From contig NW_024881626.1 in assembly GCF_019059575.1 (NCBI RefSeq), forward strand, positions 620,001 to 684,000: a DNA stretch of 64,000 nucleotides, written 5' to 3'. The translations under genes were made by a program, and so were the position numbers. Positions within the stretch are counted from its first letter, which is position 1; each line of letters starts with the position of its first letter. Below the pieces are notes generated by a model, which saw only the letters and a list, made by a program, of their open reading frames with translations, was not told the DNA's origin and did no database searches. Of the stretch, positions 23,940 to 33,500 are shown in pieces. This stretch comes from Amphibalanus amphitrite. Its lineage: Eukaryota; Arthropoda; Thecostraca; Balanomorpha; Balanidae.

Positions 23940-25223
23940 ATGAAAATCGTGAGTAACTAGTAAATGAAACGTATTCGGTAGTGCAACTCATTCTATCGAT
24001 CACCGAGTGAACGAGAATTGAATGCAGCTTAGCATTTACAATAGTTAATTCTAGAAATACATTCTTGCAGAATACAATATAGAAGTAGCATACTCCATGG
24101 CACTTGGCAGGATATATTTCTAAGAACATGTGAATTCAAAACATGCTCACAGCATTACCAAAGGGAGAAATGTTTTGCCAGTCAGCACCATAGGCTGTCA
24201 GGAAAAAAACCTAAAACAAATGTTTATCATTTTCAGTTCATCGTCGCTGCTCTGGCCCTGGTGGCTGCTGCCGACCGGCCCCAGTCTTCCTACAGGCCCC
24301 GACCTGCCTATTCTGCCCCGACCTACTCTGCCCCGAACTACGCTGCCCCCACATATGCCGCTCCCAGCTACCAGGTCCAGTCTACCTACAAGCCGATCGC
24401 TATCCTTGAGCAGGAGGACGTCCACCCCGGAGACGGCACCTACAACTCCAAGTTCTCCACCGAGAACGGCATCTATAGGTGAGAAATGATAAATCTCGAG
24501 ATTTCGGCTAAGAATACTAAAACTTAACCTACTTGAAATTGAGTTGAGATGCGAGCAGTCTGGTTAGCGCTAAATCCGTGAAAATAAAGGCCGTGATATT
24601 CATTTCGCTCTCATTACCATGGCTTCACAGAACAAAGTTTCCTTCTATTGCCATGCGGGCCTTAATAAGGTCCCACCTCTACAACACGGTCGCTCCATTT
24701 TGAAGAAGGTCACCAAATAAAAGGCGCTTTTTAAATAAATATACTTGCTTACAAAGTCACAAAGTCAAACTTACAAAGTCAATATGTATGTTTGTGGTGA
24801 AAAAATGCGCATTTAATAATATAATAAGGAATGATTATGACATCCAGTGTAAAAAAGACAAAAAGATACGTTATTGACACAATAAAAACCATTCTCAGGT
24901 CTGAGAGCGGTGTTCCTCTGCCCGGCTACGGCAAGAACGCCTACGGACAGCCGGAGGGCAGCTACCGCCAGGAGGGCTCCTGGAGCTACTCCGACGGATA
25001 CGGCAACCCCGTCAAGGTGACCTTTGTCGCCGACAAGAACGGCTACCAGCCGTCCAGCGACATCCTACCGACGCCGGTGCCCACCCAGTACCCGACCCCT
25101 GCTGTTGACTCCGCCTACGTCGAGCCCCAGTCGGCCTACGTCGAGCCCCAGCCCACCTACGGCAAGCCCCAACCCGCCTACCAGCCCGCCTATCAGCCGG
25201 CCTACAGGCCTTCCTACAATTAA
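23940..25223 (+). CDS. CPR-3: cuticle protein with Rebers-Riddiford chitin-binding domain
   Basis: Exons 23940-23948, 24237-24478 and 24899-25223 give 191 residues. The signal peptide MKI-FIVAALALVAAA is followed by the CPR-2-like start DRPQSSYRPRPAYSAPTYSAP. From SYQVQSTYKPIAILEQEDV to NSKFSTENGIYR, however, exon 2 reads like CPR-4 rather than CPR-2 (EQEDV and SKF against EEKNV and HF). Exon 3 carries GSWSYSDGYGNPVKVTFVAD-KNGYQP and a tail with AYVEPQ, PTYGKPQ and AYRPSYN. Intron 2 (420 bp) begins and ends like those of CPR-2 and CPR-5 but holds about 290 bp of extra sequence. The 3' flank is homologous to that of CPR-5. The role is as for the other members: a secreted chitin-binding cuticle component. 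Confidence 0.94.
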
Positions 25224-25379
25224 GTAAATGCAATATTTGATGCTGAAAACGCGAGGTGAAATCACACAGTATATGACTGAAGTGATTTTGAAACCGATCG
25301 TTGTCATCATCTGAAATGTTGGAAGCATAATCTGTATTTATGTGTATCTGTTGTGTAAGCATTTGCAAAATATACCTTA

Positions 25380-25385
25380 AATAAA
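25380..25385 (+). terminator. Poly(A) signal of CPR-3
   Basis: AATAAA lies about 155 bp after the stop codon, at the position conserved in CPR-5. Confidence 0.75.
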
Positions 25386-25447
25386 TCACTTTCCGCACGT
25401 TTGCCATTCATCTCCCTGCAATGCATGCTTTCTATCGGATAGGTATC

Positions 25448-25512
25448 GATTGCCGGAGCGACTTGAACCCGGGAATCCAACGCTCTACCGAGATACGGAA
25501 CGGACGCCGAGG
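25448..25512 (-). mobile_element. tRNA-derived SINE head fragment
   Basis: On the minus strand TATCTCGGTAGAGCGTTGGA and a GGGTTCAAGTC B box recall the 5' end of the SINE at 54875-55090. The position relative to CPR-3 mirrors that of the SINE after CPR-5. 25512-26280 otherwise shows no gene. Confidence 0.55.
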
Positions 25513-26425
25513 CGAGGGTCCCTCCCACTGTCAAAAAACTTAAGGGGTGTCCGTGGTTCAGAAGGAGGAAACATGAATGTGCACCAAATCCCAACGAAAA
25601 CAATTAACCATTCATTTTTTTTTAGGAACTAGACTTTTATTCCTTTTAATTTTCATTTTGGGCCTCCGTTGTTCCTGTGACGTTATTTGGAACAATAGTT
25701 TTGTATCTTTAAAGTGTGACATATGTTACGCGCAAGTTAGTAGTTAGTACATATGTATATACCACCAAAGCAACAATTGTCTTTTACAAAGGCTTTAGTA
25801 TAAGATTTGAAAACTGTTAGAGATCTGCGCTGACGTCACAAAGTATAAGGGGACATTCAAAGGCATTAGCCCCTGAGTATCCGAAAAAATGCAGACTCTG
25901 AACTTAAATATCTCGGAATTAAAGCATTTCTCGATGTTGTTAGTGCCCTAACCGGTAATTGCAGGCCATGGACCCCAAGTTGGCTATCTCAACTCAAAAC
26001 TAATGTTAAGGAGGGACGGTCACTTTAGGTTGCACTACGCATCTGGGTCTCGTTCAAAAGATACGGTAAAAAGGCCGATGAAAGGTCAGGTTAGCGAACT
26101 CGCTTGAAAAAAAATGAAACGTCAAACACGCCCGCTAGGTAAGTACGGGGTTCTTCATTTCCTCAGTTGTCATCGCTGGTGAAGCGTCTAGGCTTTGGTC
26201 AAGCTGTTGGTCAAATACAGTAGCAAAATGTAGTAGCAATTTGTGAATACATTTAAGAGCTGCCACTCTGTCTTTCCTTACAGACCAGGGCCCCTGCAGG
26301 GTCGCGCCTGCTTCCACTGTAGCGCTTCTGTCCCGTACTCAGCGCCGTGTGTTGACCTCCGTCAGGGTCGGAAGGGGGGGGGGCGTGACCGGCCGCCGGG
26401 CCTCGTCCCGCCCCACACCGCCACC

Positions 26426-26433
26426 TACTTAAG
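26426..26433 (+). promoter_or_regulatory. TATA-position element of CPR-4 (TACTTAAG)
   Basis: TACTTAAG occupies the place of the TATA box, 62 bp before the ATG. It is a departure from the TATA consensus that is shared with CPR-6. Confidence 0.6.
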
Positions 26434-26487
26434 GCCGCACCGACCGTGGGAGAGCATCAGTTCCACACCGATCCCACTACAGTCAAC

Positions 26488-27730
26488 ATGAAGCTGGTGA
26501 GTAGCACTCGTATGAAATGGAGAGCATTGATATAGTTTAGCTTTTTATCAATCGGTCTGTGATTAGACTTTTGGATGCGAATGTGAAAAACATTTTCGTT
26601 GCACGTTTCCAGGATATGACCAAATAAGTACAATCCAAATAATTATAAGATAAGACAGGCCTCAATTCTTAATTTCATTCAACAGAAATTCAGCATCGCT
26701 GTCAGCAACGGTCTGCAGCTCAAAATATAGTTGTTAATTTCGATCAGGAGTAGCAAAACAGAAGTAGGATAGCAAGTACTTGTACTAGGCAAAGAAGTAA
26801 CAAACCATATTTTCATTGCAGTTCATCGTCGCTGCTCTGGCCCTGGTGGCCGTCGCCGACCGGCCCCAGCCTTCCTACAGGCCCCGTCCCACCTACGCTG
26901 CCCCGACCTACGCTGCCCCGACCTACGCCCCGGCCCCGACCTACAAGCCCCAGCCCAAGTACGCTCCTGCCCCGTCCTACGGCCACTCGAGCTACAAGCC
27001 GATCGCTATCCTGGAGCAGGAGGACGTCCACCCCGGAGATGGCACCTACAGCTCCAAGTTCTCCACCGAGAACGGCATCTACAGGTCAGTTAATTAATAT
27101 ACCACTTTTTAGTAACATCAGCTATAATGACCTTTCGCCTGTTATGTTAGAAATGTTTCATTTGAATGAGAACTGTTCGACTACACGAAACATCAATAGT
27201 CCATACGTGATGTATCTGTAGCCACGATTAGCCTGACTTATTGACAAGATTATAAGAGTATTCGATATTTTCGTAGAAACCAATTTTGTTGCATTCAAAT
27301 ATGGCAAAAAGCATAACACTGACCAGTGACCACGAGAACGAGAAGTACAAAGTCCACAATAAGATATCAAACAAACTGTGTGAGCACGGACGGACATTGA
27401 ATGTTGAATATATACAATACAATAATACGTTATTTATTTTTCAGGTCTGAGACTGGCGTGCCGGTGCCCGGCTACGGCAAGAGCGCCTACGGCGAGTCGG
27501 AGGACCTCTACCGCCAGGAGGGCTCCTGGAGCTATACCAACGGCTACGGCGAGGAGGTCAAGGTCGCATTTGTCGCCGACGAGAACGGCTACCAGCCGTC
27601 CAGCGACATCCTGCCCACCCCGGTACCCACCGAGTACCCGACCCCCGAGGTGGACCCCGCCTACGTCGAGCCCCAGCCCAGCTACGGCAAGCCCGCCTAC
27701 CAGCCGGCTTACAAGCCCGCCTACAACTAA
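26488..27730 (+). CDS. CPR-4: cuticle protein with Rebers-Riddiford chitin-binding domain
   Basis: Exons 26488-26496, 26822-27084 and 27445-27730 give 185 residues. The signal peptide is MKL-FIVAALALVAVA before DRPQPSYRPRP. Exon 2 then has APTYAAPTYAPAPTYKPQPKYAP and SYGHSSYKPIAILEQEDV. The chitin-binding domain includes ETGVPVPGYGKSAYGESEDLYRQEGSWSY in exon 3 (read as overlapping motifs) and VAFVADENGYQP, with NGYGEEVK replacing DGYGNPVK of the other group. The tail is VDPAYVEPQ-SYGKPAYQPAYKPAYN. CPR-4 and CPR-6 form a separate subgroup; exon 2 is the same in both and exon 3 differs at two residues. Intron 2 here is 360 bp and uninterrupted. Confidence 0.94.
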
Positions 27731-28289
27731 GTGATCTATGCTGAATGGTGTTCGCTGACCTTAATCTTATTTATTATGTCGATGTTGGCTATTTATGAAT
27801 CATATAACTCATCATCGTGTTTTATTTCTCATGCAAAATACATTGTTTCATAATGATGCAAACATTTTGTATTCATCTGGGTGTTTATTCTAATAGGAAC
27901 CTTTTGAAAAATAGACAATGGACATAGGTAACAGGTCATACGGGTGAATAAATCAGACAACATTCCATATGAACAATTACTGAGTCACTTTCAACTTGGT
28001 CCCGTCTTTGGGCTGTGAGCGCCCACCGGGAAACATGTTTCCGTGTGCGACAGTTGAGGTGCTACTATCTACACGTACACAGCGCAGAAACCGCTTTTGC
28101 ATCAGAGCGAAGGACCGTTCACAGCTCAAAGCCGACGACCACTGTCACGGACCAGCTACATGGAACCAGCTCTTCAAACCAGGCACTGTCGCGGACCAGC
28201 TCAATGAAAACTTAGCTGGGGTGACACTGACCGCATGTGCACGAGCATTCGCCACTTCTTGTGGACCCAAGAACGGATAGGATGATTGT

Positions 28290-29702
28290 GTTTAAGCTTG
28301 TGGCTAACAAGACTAGAATTGTGGCACACAAAGGCTGACCAGAAATATGCAACCAAATTATTGACGCGAGGATGACAAATCATCAAACAGCCTTCCTCAA
28401 CAGTACGAGGGCCAGCGACACAAGTGAATGTGTAATGCTGAATGCCGGATGACCGACTGGGGGCCACCAGCGGCCGCTGAGCCTCAGTGGGGGCCACGCG
28501 GCCGACCCGGGCCGGGCAGACGAGGCCCAGAGCGATATTTTGATACGCTCGGCTGGCGCGGCGGTTAGCCGGCGGAAAGGAGCCATCGGCGCCGGGCGGC
28601 CGCATGGCGTCCCCGGCCGGCGCCGCCAGCGGCGGACAGTGCCGGACACACCCCATCGCCGCGCGGCCGACGGCGAAACAGGCGAGCACCGGTCGATCCC
28701 AGACGGACAGTGGCGCGACCAACGGAGCGTGACGCCGGCGTCACGCCGCCCAGACAGAGGCGTCACAGCACCGTGCCACTGGCCCGCCGCAGCCGTTTGG
28801 GGCCATGGCCGGGCTTTCAAAGCCGGCTACTGGGCCGGCGATGGCGCCCTTACAGTCGTCTGGTTTGTGATGGGGGTACCAGCGAGCGTGACGGCCCCAT
28901 AGCGGCCGCTGCAGACGCCCACGGCCTGACGATGTCGTCCTGGCCGTCCCTCGAGACACGGTCGAGCAGGGCGCGGCCCGCGGCGCACACAGCACACTCC
29001 CCGTACAACAATACAGCACCGGTGCCATCCGTCAGTATCTGTGCGCGCTGACAACGGCTGCGGCACTACATCATGTGCCGTCACCGTCCAGAGAGGGCTG
29101 CGACACGGTGAGGTCTGCCGGCGCCGCCTCTATCACAGATGAGAGCGCGGCGCCGCCGATACCGGATAAGTAACAGTGCCGCGTCTTCAGACCAGCGAAC
29201 CGACAATTCACGGCACCTAGAACCTCGTCAGTTGGCCAATGGAGGCAAAAACGGCGTGAACGATCCCGCAGGACCGTGGTTGGCACATTTCTCCCCATTT
29301 CGGCGACCCGACAGGCTAACACCGTGACACGCGGCTCATATCCCTACAACGCACCCATAAATTTGGCCGATTCAGGCGGCATAAATTATCGCCAAGGGCC
29401 CACCGGCCGTGGAATGGAAATCTGATCGCCAATTGACGATATATTGCTTCCGACAAATTTATAATTAAACCTTTAAAAGTGTCGTTGTGATTGTATTTTA
29501 CTGCGGAGCCCTGTTCCTAATATCCCGGCGAGTGGTGGCAGCGAGTGTGTGAACTATTGGAGCGTTGGGCGAGACCAGCCAACGCGCCGGGGAGGGCGCC
29601 ACTAGCACTGGGAGAGGATAAATCGAATCCAGATTGACTGCTGAAACGCCGGAGGCAGGGAGATGCACAGCGAAGGACATATTGGGCTTAAAATGCACAT
29701 CA
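28290..29702. other. Gene-poor stretch, CpG-rich in the middle
   Basis: 28440-29060 is strongly GC- and CpG-rich. No supported exon was found. Around 29480-29560 a GTGGTGGCAGCGAGTG word resembles sequence that follows LTRs of some Ty3/gypsy elements, but no element could be outlined. Confidence 0.4.
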
Positions 29703-29705
29703 TTA

Positions 29706-29759
29706 CGGAGCGAGCGAAGCGAGCGTAGTCTTTACGGAGCGAGCGAAGCGAGCGGAGTC
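29706..29759 (+). repeat. R1 repeat, left piece (split by the Harbinger insertion)
   Basis: Two tandem copies of TTACGGAGCGAGCGAAGCGA form the left part of an R1 repeat. Its remainder continues after the Harbinger element, from 46579. Confidence 0.75.
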
Positions 29760-30190
29760 TTAAGGCTGAAACAGACTCTTTCCGCATCAATCGCTCGCTC
29801 GCATCGCTCGCACGACTCGGATCTGAAAATCGTATGTCCCGCAAACACTTCTCGCACGACTCGCTCGCCCGCATCACCCGCAGCTCTCGCATCGACTTTC
29901 GGCATCAATCGCACTGTCCGTACGGGAAGTATCAAGAACAATTTGGTAATAAATGTGTTCTTTACTTATACTATATAATACGTGTATTGTGTTCTTTTTT
30001 ATCAATAATCATCAAAAATAAGCCATATAAAATATCATGGTAATTAAAACACATTTTACAAATTTAAAACATGCATCTACCAGCGCAACGCATCAATAAA
30101 ATAATGCTTGTTGGTCACGTGCCATTATGAAAAACTAGCCAGTAAATAAAATAATGATGCAGACAGGCACAACCAGGGTATTTACCAGGG

Positions 30191-30370
30191 GCCGATTCGA
30201 GATGGCGCACTAGGAAGCTAGTAAGACTAGGCGGCCAAGTGACACTTGATGGTAGTGACACTAAGCGGCATTTTACACCAATCGGCTAGTGGCTCAGCGC
30301 AAACCGAAATCGTCTAGTGACACTTGAAATCAAGTGTCACTAGGGCCTTAGTGCGCCAACGCGAATCGGC
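30191..30370. mobile_element. Palindromic MITE, 180 bp
   Basis: The ends GCCGATTCGAGATGGCGCAC and, inverted, GCCGATTCGCGTTGGCGCAC pair, and an inner AGTGACACTTGA/TCAAGTGTCACT pair extends the fold. A target duplication could not be settled. Confidence 0.6.
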
Positions 30371-30522
30371 TGCAGGGCCTTGGGCATAAATATTGGTATT
30401 CATTGGCCATTGCTTATTATCGGATCAGTATAAGCAATATTTTTTTATATGTTTATTTACAATATTGCGCCCGTAGATTTGTTTGTGTCTAATTTTTAAG
30501 AAGACCTTCAATATAACGTACC

Positions 30523-33500
30523 ATGGCTCGAAGAAATCAGTTATTACAGCTTCGTTTGCTTCTCCTATGGCATCGTCTACGACGGTCTAGATATGAGCGA
30601 CAGCGTGAACAGGCGAGTACCTATCTGTAAAAACGTGCGGTCGAAATGTTTATTGTTACATGTGGTGGTAAGAACTGCCAAGTCGCCGTCCGACCATGTC
30701 CCCTTCGTAAGCCAGGCGCCCCAGTTGCGAGTTGATTACATTGATTTATACTATTTATACGACCCCTATACAGCATTGGGTCTATCATTCCCAACGGGGG
30801 GGGGGGGGGTAACTCATGCCGGGCCGGGGTGTTTCGCCACACCTTGCCATTTTCCGCAAATATCTTAAAATGGAGCGCAGCCATTTTGACACACCTTTTC
30901 TGCACCTACTGTGAAGAATTGAGACCAAGGCTGCTTCAGCTCAGGTCACCAGCTCACGTAACCTAAGAAGGGTTACCTAAGTAATGCTCACCATAGCTGC
31001 ACAGACGAAATGATCGCTTTTAAAACTTTCAGGTATTGAAAAGTGAATTACCTAATACCTACCTATGCGTAAAAAAGATATCCCGGATTTCGATATCGGA
31101 TAGCCAAGGTCAGGTCAATTTTGCAACCCTTCCATTACGAGTCAATGAGAGACAATTGAGATATGCTTCTTTAGGACGAAAGTCGTATTAAACACTCAAA
31201 CATCAGGTACCATTAAACATGACACATTGAATCGGAAAATGGTACCCACTGGCAGACATGTGCATGGATCCGATAAAATGGATCTGGGATCTGATCCCAC
31301 GGATCCTGATCTCGAATCCAACGGGATCATAGATCAAGCTCAGTAATTTATCGAGAGATCCGTAGGGATCACAGATCCGAGTCTCATTTTTTGCTTGAGA
31401 TCCAGTGAGATCATAGATCCTCACTTATTTTTTGTCAACACATATGTAAAAAAAAACACTTGTTTCAACTCACAAACGTTCTGTTTTAGTGATTTTATGT
31501 GATCGCACGTCATAATCCATAGTTATGTGCCACTTATTGGCATAAAAAAACCTTTAACACGCGCAGTGGAAGGGTTGCGAGTACTACGCCCAGTGGAAGG
31601 GGGGGGGGCGGATGTCGCCCCCCTAAGATCTCAGCTCCCACTGGAGCTAGAAAGACAAAATTTAGAGGGTAGGTGGGGGCCATGGGGAACTCTGTTGTGT
31701 GTGAATTTCATGACCCTAGGTCAATATCTTCAAGGTCAAATGAGGTCAAATGTGGTCAAATCTGCCATATGAGCGATTTTTTTTGCGTTTACACGCCGAT
31801 AACTCAAAAAGTTACTGGCCGATTTTCTTTTTTCTTTCACTATTCGAAAGAACAAACATTTGTGAGCATGTATGGTGAATTTCTAGATAATCCAACAATA
31901 AATATGGCAGTTAGAGGCCTGCTGAGGGTAAGATGTCGCCGGCTGAAGGGGGATCAGCCGACGCGGGAAACGCGGCAATCACAATTTTGTGTTTACACAC
32001 TCATAACTCAAGTTGTTACCGGCCGATTTTCAAAATTTTTTGACCATATGATTGCCCGTACATTTCTCAGTCTTCTCACCGAATTTGACGCGAATCTAAT
32101 GTAATCAGCGGTGAGGAGCGCGATGTAAAGACGGAACCGTCCCGCCCCGGCACAGTCTACAATTCAGGCGGCGCGTAACGGCTAGCGCCGGCGCGGCCGC
32201 CGCCCGCCGCGGCGGCAGGATGTTTGACTTTACACCGCTATTACTAGAAAAGTTGTGAACTGATTTTCATATTTCTTGCACGAGAAGTTCCGCAATTCAA
32301 TTCTGGACAGGTAGCCGAAATTTCACATTAATATTATGTTTGTGGCGCGAGTTATTGGCGAAAAACAGGAGGGGTGGGCGAAATCCGCCCCCCCCCCTTC
32401 CACTGCGCGTGTTAACCCGCGCCCAGCTGGGGGTCCTGGATTTCCACGCCATGCTGGGGGGGGGGGGTGTTTGAACACCCCCCCCCCCCTTGTAACTCGG
32501 CTCCTGGGCCACGTAGCGATACGCAGAAGGCGGCGTTCGAAAGAGCGTAAAAAAATAATGACGAAATCAGTTCGGTCAATTTTTTGGTCAGGTCAAAGGT
32601 CAGGTCACCAGAGGTCATTGAAGGCAAAATTTCGCCGATTTCCAGGTCGAATGTCGAAAATTTCCCAGAAGCCAATGCATAACTCGGGAACCAATAGAGC
32701 TACAGCGCCGCGGAAAAGTGCATTCGATAGCCCTATTAACGCCCTTTCTGAGTAATTATCTCAGATTTGACCTAACGTCAACGGTTTTGCCTGCAGGGGG
32801 CAAAAACTGCAAAAATAGCCGATTTTTTCGGAAACAGTTTTTCTGAAATAACTTTTGACCCAAGCCTTGTACGAGCTTACTTTCACCGGCATCGTGTTCC
32901 TCTCGTCAACACGCATCGAACGAACTATAACTTGACCTTGAAAGGTCAACTTGAAAATTTGACCTCAGGTCAAGGTCATGACCTGACCGGAAAGGGTCAT
33001 ATTGCATATCAGTCGATCCGTATCGTCGAGCTGAACATATATAAGGCGTTTTCATCGCTCTAGCATGCCTCTATCAAAAAGTTATTTGCGAAAAACGGTT
33101 AGATACCATTCGTGACCTAAGATGACCTCAGGGCATAAACAGGGGTCACGGACACCATTTTCATGTTCAGTGTGTCTAAACCACTTGTAATTCGGTGTTT
33201 GGGAGTGTTTATAATGTCCTCCGTCCAAAAGAGGCGCATTTCAATTTTCTCCCATTGACTTACCAGTATAGCGCCTTTTGGGGCGACTAACGGAGCGAGC
33301 GAGGGGGTGAGTCTTGCACGTGCGAAATTTCGAGGGGGTACCTCCAGCTGACTTGTGCACGGCACCCTACTGACCGGTTTCTAGCGATGTGCCAAATTTG
33401 AGCACAATCGGCCCAGCCGTTCTCGAGATCTGGGAGCGGCACCCTGCACGTGCGCACGTGCAAAATGGGTCCCAACTGACTTTTGCACGGCACCCTACTA

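Larger units (their letters stand above)
26283..28290 (+). repeat. Duplicated segment, copy A (CPR-4 with flanks)
   Basis: From about 200 bp upstream of the CPR-4 start to about 560 bp past its stop, the sequence is nearly the same as 55367-59368. This covers the promoter, exons, intron 1 and 3' flank; only part of intron 2 differs. Similarity stops after AAGAACGGAT-GGATGATTG. Confidence 0.93.

Noticed and set aside
27947-27952. AATAAA as the poly(A) signal of CPR-4
   Set aside because: The almost identical CPR-6 copy has AATAAT there, and the site is over 200 bp from the stop, so it is unlikely to be the signal used by both.
29330-29640. Possible LTR end and leader of a Ty3/gypsy element (GTGGTGGCAGCGAG)
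   Set aside because: Only a suggestive word; no second LTR, duplication or coding remnant could be found.
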